64,000 nt of DNA. Origin: Bacteroidales bacterium (GTDB taxonomy: Bacteria > Bacteroidota > Bacteroidia > Bacteroidales > UBA932). The stretch's first letter is position 1, and the number at the start of each line of letters is the position of its first letter. The notes under the pieces are model-generated. The model did not search any database. It saw only the letters and a program-made list of their open reading frames with translations, and was not told the origin of the DNA. The translations under genes and the position numbers were made by a program. The stretch is taken from NCBI GenBank assembly GCA_015060245.1, contig SUYU01000006.1:62001-126000 (forward strand), in the 5' to 3' direction. Below are positions 42,792 through 53,598 of the stretch, in pieces.

Positions 42792-45209
42792 CTAATTTAT
42801 TATCCTTATTTTGGCAAATTTCAGCAATAATGTCTTTCTTCCGCCACTCTTGAAGTCTACTATTGCCTTGAGGTTGGCAGGATCTCCCTCAACTGAAACC
42901 ACAACACCAAAACCGAACCTGTCATGCTCCACATTCTGGCCTGCCTTTATCTTTAATGGCGAATCTGCCACAAAGTTGGGGTCGGGTGCCCTCATTGGGG
43001 TGCGCGGTTGCGGCGGTATGGTTGTCTGTGGTCTGCCTGAAGGGGAGTGGATGCCGGCCTGTCGTGAAGCGGACGGCCTTGCATATTGATGTCCTGCACC
43101 GTTTGAGGCGGGTTGCCTTACGGTTTTGCCTCTGCCGTAAATTGCCTGTACGGCAGACTCCTCCGGGTCATATTTTGTTCTCAACTCATCTTCAAAGTCT
43201 GTTAGAGGGTTGAGGATGTATGTCTTGTCAATCTCCTTTATAAACCGGCTCGGACGGTTGCTCACATGGCTTCCCCATTTCATTCTGGAGTTTGCAAATG
43301 AGAGTTTTACGCTCTTTTCAGCGCGCGTGATTGCTACGTAGAAAAGACGCCTCTCCTCTTCAATCTCGCTCTCCGGACCGCCCATTCCCACAGAAGGAAA
43401 GAGGTTCTCCTCCATTCCAACTATATATACGTACGGGAACTCAAGGCCCTTTGATGAGTGAACAGTCATCAGAGAGACTTTGTTCTTGTCCTCCTCCTTG
43501 TTGTTGGTGTCGAGGTCACTGATAAGCGACACATTCTCAAGGTAGAGGTCAAGTGTTATGATTGGGGCATCATATCCCTCCTCGGCCATGCTTTCAAATT
43601 CGGCCTCGCCCTCCTCTACAAACTCCTTGATTGAGTTGAATAACTCCTCGATGTTCTCTGCACGGCTCTGTGCCTCCAAAGTTGTATCCTGACGGATTGA
43701 ATCCACTATTCCAAACCTCTTGTTAACCTCATCTGCAATGTCGTAAGCATTGGTGTAAGGCAACTTCTCCCTCACGTGGTCAATGCCGGCAATGAAGTGC
43801 TTCATCTTTGTGGCGGTTGCAGCCTTTATGCCTGCGCTCTCAAGTTGGTCGCCCCTTATGGCTTCACAAAGGGTAATATTCCTGGCAGCGGCAAGTTCCT
43901 TGAGTTTGGCAATGGTTGTGTCGCCGATGCCCCTTGCCGGGAAATTTATTATTCTCAAGAGAGCCTGCTCGTCACGCTCGTTGGCTACAAATTTGAGGTA
44001 TGCAAGCATATCCTTTACCTCGGCCCTTTCGTAGAAGGAGTGGCCGGCAAAGATCTTGTACGGTATATTCTTCTTCCTGAGGGCCTCCTCTATTACACGG
44101 CTCTGGGCGTTGGTTCTGTAGAGGATTGCAAAACTGCTGTATGGTTCCTTCTCCCTGTATACGCAATCAAGGATTGATGAGGCAACCATAAAGCCCTCCT
44201 CGTGCTCGGTGTAGGCATTTATGAGTTCAATCTTTTCTCCCTGGTCGCTCTCAGAGAAACACTTTTTCTTGAGTTGCATTGAGTTCTTGGCAATGAGCGA
44301 GTTGGCCGCGTTTACAATGGTCTTTGTACTGCGGTAATTCTGCTCAAGCCGGTACTCCTTGGCGTTGGGATAATCCTTCTTGAAACTCAATATGTTCTCT
44401 ATCCTTGCACCTCGGAAAGAGTAGATGCTCTGCGCGTCGTCGCCCACAACTGCAATGTTCCCGTGTTCCTGTGCCAGTTTCTTTACTATAAGGTATTGGG
44501 CAAAATTGGTATCCTGATACTCATCTACAAGAATGAACTTGAACCTTGAGCGTATGCGTGCAAGCGCCTCCGGAAAATCTCTGAAGAGTATGTTGGTATA
44601 GAGAAGAATATCGTCAAAATCCATTGCCCCGCTCTGTTTGCACTTCTTTGCATAGAGTTGGTATATTTCATAGATGCGCGGCTTTTTGCCTGCCGCATCA
44701 TTCTGAATGGCCTGGGTGTTCCTTGCGTAAGCCTCTGCCGTAACAAGGTTGTTCTTTGCCATTGAAATCCTTGAATGCACCTCATTGGGCTTGTAGATCT
44801 TGTCATCAAGTTGAAGTTCCTTTACGCAGGCCTTTATTACGTTGCGGCTGTCGGAGGTGTCATATATGGTAAATGTCTTTGGAAATCCGAGCAGTTCGGC
44901 CTCTTCCCTGAGGAATCTTATGAATACCGAGTGGAATGTGCCCATCCACAACCTGCGGGCCTTGTCGTAACCCACGGTTGCTGCAATTCTCTCCTTCATC
45001 TCCTTGGATGCCTTGTTGGTAAATGTAAGGGCCAGTATCGAGCCCGGGTCATAACCGTGCGAAAGAACGTTTGCTATACGGCAAGTCAATACCCTTGTCT
45101 TTCCCGATCCTGCACCGGCAATGATAAGCGCCGCTCCATTAATATCCTCAACCGCCGCTCTCTGGGCGGGATTCAATCCTTCAAAAATCATTGCTTCTCC
45201 ATGTTCCAT
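42792..45209 (-). CDS. pcrA: UvrD/PcrA-type DNA helicase
   Basis: This 805-residue superfamily 1A helicase works in excision repair and replication-fork maintenance. Motifs in order: Q motif LNPAQRAAV, Walker A AGAGSGKTRVL, FTNKASKEM, ILVDEYQDTN (Walker B), VGDDAQSIYSFRGA, LEQNYRSTKTI, VSLMTVHSSKGLEFPYV and YVAITRAEK. The C-terminal tail has the low-complexity linker and the final DRFGFGVVVSVEGD segment, a Tudor-like fold found at the end of PcrA. The start may be at 45209 or at the internal ATG at 45191 (MIFEGLNPAQ). Confidence 0.93.
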   Translation of the reverse strand: MEHGEAMIFEGLNPAQRAAVEDINGAALIIAGAGSGKTRVLTCRIANVLSHGYDPGSILALTFTNKASKEMKERIAATVGYDKARRLWMGTFHSVFIRFLREEAELLGFPKTFTIYDTSDSRNVIKACVKELQLDDKIYKPNEVHSRISMAKNNLVTAEAYARNTQAIQNDAAGKKPRIYEIYQLYAKKCKQSGAMDFDDILLYTNILFRDFPEALARIRSRFKFILVDEYQDTNFAQYLIVKKLAQEHGNIAVVGDDAQSIYSFRGARIENILSFKKDYPNAKEYRLEQNYRSTKTIVNAANSLIAKNSMQLKKKCFSESDQGEKIELINAYTEHEEGFMVASSILDCVYREKEPYSSFAILYRTNAQSRVIEEALRKKNIPYKIFAGHSFYERAEVKDMLAYLKFVANERDEQALLRIINFPARGIGDTTIAKLKELAAARNITLCEAIRGDQLESAGIKAATATKMKHFIAGIDHVREKLPYTNAYDIADEVNKRFGIVDSIRQDTTLEAQSRAENIEELFNSIKEFVEEGEAEFESMAEEGYDAPIITLDLYLENVSLISDLDTNNKEEDKNKVSLMTVHSSKGLEFPYVYIVGMEENLFPSVGMGGPESEIEEERRLFYVAITRAEKSVKLSFANSRMKWGSHVSNRPSRFIKEIDKTYILNPLTDFEDELRTKYDPEESAVQAIYGRGKTVRQPASNGAGHQYARPSASRQAGIHSPSGRPQTTIPPQPRTPMRAPDPNFVADSPLKIKAGQNVEHDRFGFGVVVSVEGDPANLKAIVDFKSGGRKTLLLKFAKIRIIN

Positions 45210-45293
45210 AATGGTGCAAATCTACAGAGCAAAAAAATGAAATCAAAATCTTATTTTGCCCGACAATTTACAATTTATTAACAATTTATTATG

Positions 45294-45302
45294 TACCTTT
45301 GC
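45294..45302 (+). promoter_or_regulatory. -7 element of the nqr operon
   Basis: TACCTTTGC fits the consensus, 41 bases before nqrA. The -33 box is weak (TTTA). Confidence 0.6.
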
Positions 45303-45343
45303 GGACTATTTAAAAATATAATGTTATAACATATTTAGATATA

Positions 45344-46723
45344 ATGCTTAAAAATATTCGATTACACAGAGGACTGGACATTCCTGTAAAGGGAGCGGCA
45401 GAGTTGAAGATTGAAAAAAGCATTGTCTCGGATGTTGTTTCAGTAAAACCTACCAACTTTAAAAATCTGACACCCAAACTCTTGGTGAGAGAGGGAGATG
45501 AGGTTAAGGCTGGAAGTATTTTATTTGTAGACAAGTATCGTCCAGAGATTGGCTTTGCTTCTCCGGTAAGCGGAACTGTCCAATCAGTAGTAAGAGGCGA
45601 AAAACGTAAACTCCTTGAGGTGCGTGTAAAGGCTGCCAAAACTACAGATTACATCAAGTTCAATGCCCCTGCTGTAGGCAATGCCACCGCAGAGGAGATC
45701 AAGAAGGTTCTTTTGGAGAGCGGTCTTTGGGCTGCAATCAAACAGAGACCTTACGGTATTGTGGCAAACCCTGCAGATGAGCCGAGGGCAATATTTGTGT
45801 CGGGCTTCGATTCTGCACCGCTTGCACCTGATTACAACTTTACCCTTAAAGATGAGGCTGCAAACCTTCAGGTTGCTGTTGATGTCCTTAACAAACTTAC
45901 CAAGGGCGGTGTTTTTGTAGGCGTCAACGGTAAAGAGGCATCCGCTTCACCGTTCAGCAAGTTGCAGAATGTGAAACTTTATGGCTTTACAGGTGCGCAT
46001 CCTGCTGGAAATGTTGGTGTGCAGATCAACAACATTGCGCCAATCAACAAAGGCGAGGTGGTTTGGACCGTAGACCCTATGTTCATGGTTGCAATAGGAA
46101 AATTGTTCACTCAAGGCATCTACGATGTTACAAGGACAATTGCAGTTGCCGGCAACAGGGTTGAGAAGCCTTGTTATGTGACATGTGTTCCGGGCTGTCA
46201 GATCAAGGACCTTGATTTCTTGGTAAGCAAGAAAGAGGTGGAGATCTTTGACCAGGAGACCGGTTGCCGTTATATCAGCGGTAACGTGCTTACCGGATCA
46301 AATGTAGGTGCTGATGGTTCATTGGATTTCTACAGCAATATGGTAACTGTAATCTCTGAGGGTAACTATTATGAGATGTTCGGTTGGGTAAAACCAATGA
46401 GATTCGGTAAATTCAGTTTCTCAAAATCTTACTTCTCTTGGCTTACTCCTAAAAAGAAATATAAAGTTGATACAAACCTTAACGGCGGACAGAGGGCTTT
46501 TGTGGTATCCGATGTCTACGGCAAGGTGCTTCCTATGGACATCTATCCCGTATATCTTCTTAAGGCAATTCTTGCCGAGGATATCGACAAGATGGAGCAA
46601 CTTGGTATCTATGAGGTGATTGAGGAGGATTTTGCTCTTTGTGAGTATGTGTGTCCTTCAAAGATTGACATTCAGGATATCATTTCAAAAGGTATTGCAA
46701 CAATGATTAAAGAAATGGCATAA
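45344..46723 (+). CDS. nqrA: Na+-translocating NADH:quinone reductase subunit A
   Basis: NqrA is the 459-residue peripheral cytoplasmic subunit that takes part in quinone reduction. It has the N-terminal barrel start (RLHRGLDIPVKGAAE), FTGAHPAGNVGVQINNIAPI, and a C-terminal segment with CEYVCPSKIDIQDII resembling complex I/Rnf-type proteins. It is the first gene of the ordered set A-B-C-D-E-F. The complex pumps Na+ while oxidising NADH. Confidence 0.96.
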   Translation: MLKNIRLHRGLDIPVKGAAELKIEKSIVSDVVSVKPTNFKNLTPKLLVREGDEVKAGSILFVDKYRPEIGFASPVSGTVQSVVRGEKRKLLEVRVKAAKTTDYIKFNAPAVGNATAEEIKKVLLESGLWAAIKQRPYGIVANPADEPRAIFVSGFDSAPLAPDYNFTLKDEAANLQVAVDVLNKLTKGGVFVGVNGKEASASPFSKLQNVKLYGFTGAHPAGNVGVQINNIAPINKGEVVWTVDPMFMVAIGKLFTQGIYDVTRTIAVAGNRVEKPCYVTCVPGCQIKDLDFLVSKKEVEIFDQETGCRYISGNVLTGSNVGADGSLDFYSNMVTVISEGNYYEMFGWVKPMRFGKFSFSKSYFSWLTPKKKYKVDTNLNGGQRAFVVSDVYGKVLPMDIYPVYLLKAILAEDIDKMEQLGIYEVIEEDFALCEYVCPSKIDIQDIISKGIATMIKEMA

Positions 46724-46735
46724 ACATAGAGTAGT

Positions 46736-47926
46736 ATGAAAGCGTTATTGAATTTAGTTGAAAAAATCAAGCCTACCTTCAGCAAAGGTGGCAAGTTCGG
46801 TTTTCTGCACTCTACTTTTGATGCCTTCGAGACATTCCTTTTTGTTCCCAACACTGTAACAAAGAGCGGATCTCACATCAGGGATTGTGTAGACCTTAAA
46901 AGAGTAATGACCGTTGTAATTGTGGCATTGATGCCTGCCTTGGCGTTCGGTATCTGGAATGTTGGTGAGCAGCACTCTATTGCATTCGGTCTTGACATGA
47001 CATTCATAGAGAAAGTATGGTTCGGTTTCCTTAAAGTACTTCCTCTTATTATTGTATCATATGTGGTTGGATTGGGTATAGAGTTCATTTCTGCCCAGTT
47101 GAGAGGCCATGAGGTTAATGAGGGTTTCCTTGTTTCGGGTATGATCATTCCTCTTATTATGCCTATTGACGTTCCACTATGGATTTTGGCTTTGGCCGTA
47201 GCATTTGCAGTAATTATAGGTAAAGAGGTGTTCGGTGGCACAGGTATGAACATCTGGAACCCTGCACTTATCGCACGTGCGTTTGTATTCTTTGCATACC
47301 CTTCTCAAATTTCAGGTGATACCATCTGGGTTGAGGGTCTTAATGCAGCAAAAGCAAATGCAATGCAGACCGTTGACGGTTTCTCAGGTGCAACCCCTCT
47401 TGGTCAGGCTGCCAACGGTATAGTTGACTTTACAACAACTACAGGTGAGCCGCTATCACTTATGCAGATGTTTATTGGAAATATGCCTGGTTCAATTGGT
47501 GAGACATCTACAATTGCAATCCTTCTTGGTGCTGTTATCCTTATCTGGACAGGTGTTGCAGGTTGGAAAATTATGGTTTCATCTGTTGTAGGCGCATTGG
47601 CTGTAGGCTTCCTTGTAAACGGTTTTGCAGAGCCCGGTACATTTGCAGCGGTTCCAGCATATTACCATCTTGTACTTGGTGGTTTTGCCTTTGGTGCCGT
47701 ATTTATGGCAACCGATCCTGTAACCTCTGCACAGACAGAGAAGGGTAAGTGGATTTACGGTTTCCTTGTTGGAGCCCTTGCAGTAATCATACGTCTGTTT
47801 AACCCTGGTTATCCGGAGGGTATGATGTTGGCAATCCTTCTTATGAACACATTTGCACCTCTAATTGACCACTATGTTGTAGAGGGCAATATCAAAAAGA
47901 GAATCAAAAGATCAGTAACTAAATAA
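46736..47926 (+). CDS. nqrB: Na+-NQR subunit B
   Basis: This membrane subunit of 396 residues has about ten helices. It carries covalent FMN on a threonine in DGFSGATPLGQ (the SGAT flavinylation motif) and binds riboflavin with the other subunits. It starts 12 bases after nqrA. Confidence 0.95.
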   Translation: MKALLNLVEKIKPTFSKGGKFGFLHSTFDAFETFLFVPNTVTKSGSHIRDCVDLKRVMTVVIVALMPALAFGIWNVGEQHSIAFGLDMTFIEKVWFGFLKVLPLIIVSYVVGLGIEFISAQLRGHEVNEGFLVSGMIIPLIMPIDVPLWILALAVAFAVIIGKEVFGGTGMNIWNPALIARAFVFFAYPSQISGDTIWVEGLNAAKANAMQTVDGFSGATPLGQAANGIVDFTTTTGEPLSLMQMFIGNMPGSIGETSTIAILLGAVILIWTGVAGWKIMVSSVVGALAVGFLVNGFAEPGTFAAVPAYYHLVLGGFAFGAVFMATDPVTSAQTEKGKWIYGFLVGALAVIIRLFNPGYPEGMMLAILLMNTFAPLIDHYVVEGNIKKRIKRSVTK

Positions 47927-47935
47927 GCAACAAAG

Positions 47936-48751
47936 ATGGATACAAATAAAAATTCATATACTATCATCTACTCAATCGTAATGGTTGTAGTAGTTGCTGC
48001 GGTACTTGCTTTTGTCTCTTTGAGTCTTAAGGACAAACAGAATGAGAATATCAGCATGGAGAAGCAGCAGTATCTTCTTGCCAGCGTGGGCCTTGGTGCA
48101 GATGCCAACTTCAATGAGGTAATCAAAGAGGCAATTGTTGTAGACGGTAACGGTAAAGTTATAAATACCGCTACATCAGACATTGCAAAGAGCCAGGCAT
48201 TTGAATTGAACACCGCTGAGCAGACTTCAAAAATCAAGGCAATGGAACTTTTGCCTGCTTCTGAGCAGGAGGCTGCCAGAGCAGAATTGAGACTTCCGGT
48301 ATTTATAGCAGATCTTCCCGACGGATCCCAGGCTTACATCTTCTCTGCATACGGTGCAGGTCTATGGGGCCCTATCTGGGGATGGATTTCATTGAAAACT
48401 GATTTGAGCACAATCGCAGGTGTGAAATTTGACCACTCTGGTGAGACTCCTGGTTTGGGTGCAGAGATTGCAACTCCATGGTTTGCCTCTCAATTCACAG
48501 GAAAAGAAATCTTTGAAAATGGAGAGTTTATCTCTGTATCTATTGTTAAAGGTGGAGCAAAAGAGGGCAGCCTTAATGAGGTTGATGCCATTTCAGGCGG
48601 TACAATCACAAGCAAGGCTCTTGATGCATCTATCCGCATGTGGTTTGAGGCTTACCTTCCATATTTGAAATCGCTTCATGCTCTTGCAGCAACCCCTATG
48701 CCACTTGAGGGCGAGGTTGTTGAGACACAGGAGGCAGTAGAAAACAACTAA
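47936..48751 (+). CDS. nqrC: Na+-NQR subunit C
   Basis: The 271-residue subunit has one N-terminal membrane helix ([20 protein letters not shown]) and a periplasmic FMN domain. The flavinylation site reads ISGGTITS, a variant of the usual SGAT. A C-terminal acidic tail ([14 protein letters not shown]) exceeds the usual end. It starts nine bases after nqrB. Confidence 0.94.
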   Translation: MDTNKNSYTIIYSIVMVVVVAAVLAFVSLSLKDKQNENISMEKQQYLLASVGLGADANFNEVIKEAIVVDGNGKVINTATSDIAKSQAFELNTAEQTSKIKAMELLPASEQEAARAELRLPVFIADLPDGSQAYIFSAYGAGLWGPIWGWISLKTDLSTIAGVKFDHSGETPGLGAEIATPWFASQFTGKEIFENGEFISVSIVKGGAKEGSLNEVDAISGGTITSKALDASIRMWFEAYLPYLKSLHALAATPMPLEGEVVETQEAVENN

Positions 48752-48764
48752 AAATGTTACAGTA

Positions 48765-49385
48765 ATGGATAAAAGTATTATTACAAACCCTATTTTGAAG
48801 AACAACCCGGTAACCGTGTTGGTATTGGGTATCTGTTCTGCATTGGCCGTAACCGTAAAATTGGAGCCGGCTTGTGTAATGGCGATATCTGTGACTGCTG
48901 TAACAGGTTTCTCCAGTCTGATTGCATCACTGCTAAGAAATACAATTCCCAACAGAATCCGTATCATCGTGCAGTTGGTTATTGTTGCTTTGTTGGTAAT
49001 TCTTGTAGACCAGATTTTGAAGGCATTTGCTTATGATGTGAGCAAACAACTTTCGGTATATGTAGGTCTTATCATTACCAACTGTATCATTATGGGTAGA
49101 ATTGAAGCATTTGCACTTGGAAACAAACCGCTCCCTTCATTGATTGACGGTTTGGCAAATGGTGCAGGTTATGGTCTGATCCTCATTGCCATTGCCTTTA
49201 TCAGGGAACTTATAGGTTCGGGTACCATATTCGGTTTCCAGATTATTCCTGAGAGTTGGTATTTGGCCAATGGCGGATGGTATTTGAACAACGGTCTGTT
49301 CATTATGCCACCAATGGCATTGATTATAACAGGATGCTTTATCTGGTTACAGAGAAGTTTTCAGAAAGATGAGGTCAAAAAATAA
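48765..49385 (+). CDS. nqrD: Na+-NQR subunit D
   Basis: The 206-residue integral subunit has six helices. The segment [20 protein letters not shown] includes the cysteine that, together with NqrE, holds the intramembrane iron centre. It follows nqrC by 13 bases. Confidence 0.95.
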   Translation: MDKSIITNPILKNNPVTVLVLGICSALAVTVKLEPACVMAISVTAVTGFSSLIASLLRNTIPNRIRIIVQLVIVALLVILVDQILKAFAYDVSKQLSVYVGLIITNCIIMGRIEAFALGNKPLPSLIDGLANGAGYGLILIAIAFIRELIGSGTIFGFQIIPESWYLANGGWYLNNGLFIMPPMALIITGCFIWLQRSFQKDEVKK

Positions 49386-49400
49386 TAAACACATTCAGTT

Positions 49401-50018
49401 ATGCAAGATTTAATAAGTTTGTTCGTCAAGTCCATTTTTGTGGACAATATGATATTTGCCTATTTCTTGGGAATGTGTTCATTCTTGGCAGTATCAAAAA
49501 ATGTAAAGACCGCGGTAGGTTTGGGAGCAGCGGTAATTTTTGTACTTGGTGTTACAGTTCCCTTGAACTATGTGCTTAATGAGTACGTGCTTAAAGATGG
49601 TGCTTTATCATGGATGGGAGCAGAGTATGCCGATATTGATTTGAGTTTTTTGAGTTTTATTATCTTTATTGCAGTAATTGCGGCATTTGTACAGTTGGTT
49701 GAGATGGTTGTTGAGAAATTTGCTCCGGCCCTCTACTCGCAACTTGGTATCTTCCTTCCTCTAATTGCTGTAAACTGTGCCATCATGGGTGGTTCTTTGT
49801 TCATGCAACAGAGAGGTTATGAGACTTTGGCTGAAGCAACAACTTTTGGCTTGGGTTCAGGTATCGGCTGGTTCCTTGCAATTGTTTCGCTTGCTGCAAT
49901 CAGGGAGAAACTCGCTTATTCAAATGTGCCTGCTCCTTTGAAAGGTTTGGGTATAACATTCATTATTGTAGGTCTTATGGGTATTGCATTCATGGGATTT
50001 ATGGGTATTCAACTATAA
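49401..50018 (+). CDS. nqrE: Na+-NQR subunit E
   Basis: This 205-residue integral subunit is homologous to NqrD in inverted topology. [18 protein letters not shown] carries the partner cysteine of the membrane iron centre. It is followed 21 bases later by nqrF. Confidence 0.95.
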   Translation: MQDLISLFVKSIFVDNMIFAYFLGMCSFLAVSKNVKTAVGLGAAVIFVLGVTVPLNYVLNEYVLKDGALSWMGAEYADIDLSFLSFIIFIAVIAAFVQLVEMVVEKFAPALYSQLGIFLPLIAVNCAIMGGSLFMQQRGYETLAEATTFGLGSGIGWFLAIVSLAAIREKLAYSNVPAPLKGLGITFIIVGLMGIAFMGFMGIQL

Positions 50019-50039
50019 TCACTAAAAAAGGTATAAGAT

Positions 50040-51299
50040 ATGACTCAGATTATTATAATTTCAGTAGTGGCCTTTTTGGTGGTAACCCTAATTCTTGTGG
50101 GTCTATTGCTGTTTGCAAAGGCTAAACTTACCCCTAGCGGTACAGTAAAGATTGATATAAACAACGGTTCAAAGGTACTTGAGGTTGCACCTGGCGCTTC
50201 ATTGCTTTCTACACTTGGAAATGAGAAGATATTCCTTCCATCTGCCTGTGGAGGTAAAGGAAGTTGCGGACAGTGCAAATGTAGAGTTCTTGAGGGAGGC
50301 GGAACAATCCTTCCTACTGAGGTCGGTTTCTTCAACAGAAAACAGATTCTGAACAACTGGAGACTTGGCTGTCAGGTTAAGGTTAAGGAGGATTTGAAGA
50401 TTGAGGTTCCAGAGAGCGCATTGAGCGTCAAGAAGTGGGAGTGCGAGGTTATCTCAAACAAGAATGTTGCAACATTCATCAAGGAGTTCTGTGTAAAGAT
50501 TCCTGATGGCGAGACCCTCAACTACCGTTCAGGCGGTTACATTCAGGTTGATGTTCCTGCAATTACCGTTGATTACAAAAATATTGATGTTGATGAGCAA
50601 TTCCGTGAGGATTGGGAGAAGATGGGTGTATTCAATCTCAAGATGGTCAACCCTACTCCAACCTTGAGGGCTTACTCAATGGCTACATACCCTGCAGAGG
50701 GCAATATCATCAAATTGAACGTACGTATTGCAACTCCTCCATTCGACAGGGCAAAAGGTGGCTTTGTAGATGTTAACCCTGGTATCTGTTCATCATACAT
50801 CTACTCGTTGAAACCGGGTGACAAAGTGATGATTTCCGGTCCTTACGGTGAGTTCTTCATTCCGGACAATTGTCCTGAAGACCAGGAGTTCGTATTCATT
50901 GGCGGTGGTGCCGGTATGGCTCCTATGCGTTCACACATCATGCACCTGTTCAAGACAGAGAAGACAAACAGGAAGGTCAACTTCTTCTATGGTGCGCGTA
51001 GCCTTAAGGAGGCATTCTATCTTGAGGATTATGCACAGATCGAGAAGGAGTTCCCTAACTTCAAGTTCCATTTGGCACTTGACAGACCTGATCCTGAGGC
51101 AGACAAGGCAGGAGTTCCATACGTTCCAGGATTTGTTCATAACGTATTGTATGAAACATATCTCAAGAACCATGAGGCTCCGGAGGATATCCTTTACTTG
51201 ATGTGCGGTCCTCCTATGATGGCCCAGTCGGTAGTAAACTTGTTGGATAGCCTTGGCGTTGCATCAGAGAACATTCTGTTTGACAACTTTGGCGGTTAA
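50040..51299 (+). CDS. nqrF: Na+-NQR subunit F (NADH dehydrogenase)
   Basis: The 419-residue electron-entry subunit has an N-terminal helix, a 2Fe-2S ferredoxin domain (SACGGKGSCGQCKCRV), a FAD domain (LRAYSMATYP) and an NADH domain (VFIGGGAGMAPMRSH, MCGPPMM). It passes electrons from NADH to the flavins. It ends the operon and is followed by a strong terminator. Confidence 0.96.
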   Translation: MTQIIIISVVAFLVVTLILVGLLLFAKAKLTPSGTVKIDINNGSKVLEVAPGASLLSTLGNEKIFLPSACGGKGSCGQCKCRVLEGGGTILPTEVGFFNRKQILNNWRLGCQVKVKEDLKIEVPESALSVKKWECEVISNKNVATFIKEFCVKIPDGETLNYRSGGYIQVDVPAITVDYKNIDVDEQFREDWEKMGVFNLKMVNPTPTLRAYSMATYPAEGNIIKLNVRIATPPFDRAKGGFVDVNPGICSSYIYSLKPGDKVMISGPYGEFFIPDNCPEDQEFVFIGGGAGMAPMRSHIMHLFKTEKTNRKVNFFYGARSLKEAFYLEDYAQIEKEFPNFKFHLALDRPDPEADKAGVPYVPGFVHNVLYETYLKNHEAPEDILYLMCGPPMMAQSVVNLLDSLGVASENILFDNFGG

Positions 51300-51323
51300 C
51301 AATATGACCAATTATATTTTGGG

Positions 51324-51354
51324 AAAGAGTCCGGTTTTGCCGGACTCTTTTTTT
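51324..51354 (+). terminator. Terminator of the nqr operon
   Basis: AAAGAGTCCGG, TTTTG loop, CCGGACTCTTT and further T residues. Confidence 0.92.
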
Positions 51355-51545
51355 GTTTGCATTTGCTCTCTTGTGTGCAGACCAGGTAAAGTTTTATACC
51401 GGCCGAAGTATATCTGCGCAAACAGGGCTTAAGTGTATTGTGCTGTAAAATGGAGAATCCTTGCAGATGATTGCGGCAGGAGCGGTTTGTCAAATGGCGG
51501 ATTTTGTCTATTTTTGTAGTTCACTGGATAATCAGGAGTGTGAAT

Positions 51546-52145
51546 ATGAGAAAAAGGATAATATTTATGTCTCTTCTGGCTCTCTTTTGCCTGGGTACAG
51601 GGGTGCAGAGGAGTTATGCTCAGAAGGTGGCACTCAAGACAAACCTTTTGTATGATGCGACCGCTACAGCCAATTTGGGAATAGAGTTTGGTATAGGCAA
51701 GCAGTGGACTATGGACATTTCAGGCAACTTCAATGGCGGCTGGAACCCTATAGGTGAGGCATATTATGAGCATATGTATGTTCAGCCGGAGTTCAGATAC
51801 TGGTTCTGCAACCGTTTTGCCGGCCATTTTGTGGGAATCCATTTCCAGACCGGTTCCTATACTGTAGGCAATATTCCAAATGAATTCATCTTTTTAGGTT
51901 CAAATTTCTACCAGTTGACAGATTATACTTATGACGGAACCTTCTTTGGTGCAGGCGTGGCCTACGGGTATGATGTCGTGCTCGGAGCACACTTCAACCT
52001 GGAGTTTGAGGTGGGTCTCGGCTTTGCATATACTGTATATGACAAGATAAGGACAAACTCTCCTGCGGTGCCGGAGGAGACTGGCAAACAGCACTACTAT
52101 CTCGGCCCTACAAAGGCTTCAATTGCTCTTGTGTACCTATTCTAA
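51546..52145 (+). CDS. DUF3575 outer-membrane protein
   Basis: The 199-residue product has a signal peptide (FMSLLALFCLGTGVQRSYAQ) and then VALKTNLLYDATATANLGIE, the signature of DUF3575, a beta-barrel family found in Bacteroidota fimbrial loci. The C terminus ends IALVYLF, as barrels do. I start at the ATG at 51546; the 25-residue upstream extension lacks a signal and is not credible. The following DUF3868 gene begins 11 bases later, so this is one operon. Confidence 0.82.
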   Translation: MRKRIIFMSLLALFCLGTGVQRSYAQKVALKTNLLYDATATANLGIEFGIGKQWTMDISGNFNGGWNPIGEAYYEHMYVQPEFRYWFCNRFAGHFVGIHFQTGSYTVGNIPNEFIFLGSNFYQLTDYTYDGTFFGAGVAYGYDVVLGAHFNLEFEVGLGFAYTVYDKIRTNSPAVPEETGKQHYYLGPTKASIALVYLF

Positions 52146-52155
52146 TAAAATTCCT

Positions 52156-53598
52156 ATGAGAACTCTTTACATTATAATATTGATTATTCTGTCGGGAAGC
52201 ATAAGCATGCATGCCCAGACATTTTTTGACGGCAAGGTAGAGGTGAGGGACCGCATTGTTCAAACCGATGAGCAGCGTAATGAACTTACTGTTTCAATGA
52301 AGATTCTTCATAGATATTCCGATTTGAAGAGCAGCAGTTGGGTTACGCTTATGCCCATGATTGTATGCGGTACAGATACAATTGCGCTTAAGCCGGTTGT
52401 CATTTATGGCAGGCTGGCTTATTATGACTATATCCGCAACAATAAGGTTGAGTTCAGAAAGGGCGGTGCAATGAGGTATATGTCAAAGAGTGCGCAGTAT
52501 CAGATAGATTATAGTGATGTTGTTCCATATTTGTCCAAGATGAAAAAGGAGCCTGTACAACTTCTTATGCAGGAGAAGCAGGAGTGGTGCTGCAACTACC
52601 CGGAGAAGTCAAGGCAGGTCTCATTATATGTGGAGATGCCAAAGATAACTTATGAGCCGCAGTTCGTTTATGTGAGTCCTCAGGCTGAGGTTATCAAGAG
52701 CAGATCAATCTCTGCAAGCGCATATGTGAATTTCCCGGCAGGGGAGAGGTCGTTGAACCCCTATTACAGCAACAACAGGCAGGAACTTGAAAAGATAAAT
52801 ACTACCATAGACTCTGTACGTTCCGACAAGGATGTTATAGTAGGCTCCCTCTTTATAAAGGGATACGCCTCTCCTGAAGGGCCTTATGCTACAAATGCCG
52901 CACTTTCAAAGGCGCGTACCGAGTCAATGAAGAACTATTTCCTTTCAATAGCACCGAAGTTGCAGGGAGTCATAACATCGGAGTATGTGGCGGAGAATTG
53001 GGATGATTTGAGAACCTTTGTAGAGAACTCTGACATTTCGCACAAAGAGGAGATTCTTACAGTCATCAATTCGCAACGTGAGCCGGACAACAAGGAGTGG
53101 GTACTCAAATCGAGGTACAAGACAGAGTACAGGTACCTGCTTGACGAGTGTTATCCTCTTTTGAGGCGTACAGACTATAAAGTTGATTATACGATACGTT
53201 CATATACCGATCCGCAGGAGATTGTTGAGGTCATGAAGGAGTCTCCGCACAAGTTGAGCCTTCAGGAGTTCTATTTGGCTTCACAGGTGTTTGAACCGGG
53301 CAGTGATGAGTTCAACGAGGCTTTTGATATTGCTGTGAGGATGTTTCCGTCGGATCATGCTGCAAATATAAATGCGGCAAATGCTGCCATGCAGAAGGGT
53401 GATATGGCTGCAGCCGAACGCTACCTTGAAAAGGCCGGTGACTCTCCTGAGGCCGATTATGCACGCGGTGTATGGTGTGCAATCAATGCCGACTACATGA
53501 GGGCAAAGGGGTATTTCTCCCTTACTGCCGATTCAATACCGCAGGCCAGGGAGGCTTTGGCTGTTGTGGAGTATTGTATTGAGATAGAAATTCCATAA
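52156..53598 (+). CDS. DUF3868 protein with OmpA-like domain
   Basis: The 480-residue exported protein (signal peptide IIILIILSGSISMHAQ) begins with a DUF3868 beta domain. It continues with an OmpA-like peptidoglycan-binding region (GSLFIKGYASPEGPYATNA, ALSKARTESMKNYF) and ends with TPR-like helices (NAANAAMQKGDMAAAERYLE). In Mfa/Fim clusters these proteins lie between the barrel and the anchor or pilin genes and are thought to help assemble the fibre. The role here is inferred from that context. Confidence 0.8.
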   Translation: MRTLYIIILIILSGSISMHAQTFFDGKVEVRDRIVQTDEQRNELTVSMKILHRYSDLKSSSWVTLMPMIVCGTDTIALKPVVIYGRLAYYDYIRNNKVEFRKGGAMRYMSKSAQYQIDYSDVVPYLSKMKKEPVQLLMQEKQEWCCNYPEKSRQVSLYVEMPKITYEPQFVYVSPQAEVIKSRSISASAYVNFPAGERSLNPYYSNNRQELEKINTTIDSVRSDKDVIVGSLFIKGYASPEGPYATNAALSKARTESMKNYFLSIAPKLQGVITSEYVAENWDDLRTFVENSDISHKEEILTVINSQREPDNKEWVLKSRYKTEYRYLLDECYPLLRRTDYKVDYTIRSYTDPQEIVEVMKESPHKLSLQEFYLASQVFEPGSDEFNEAFDIAVRMFPSDHAANINAANAAMQKGDMAAAERYLEKAGDSPEADYARGVWCAINADYMRAKGYFSLTADSIPQAREALAVVEYCIEIEIP

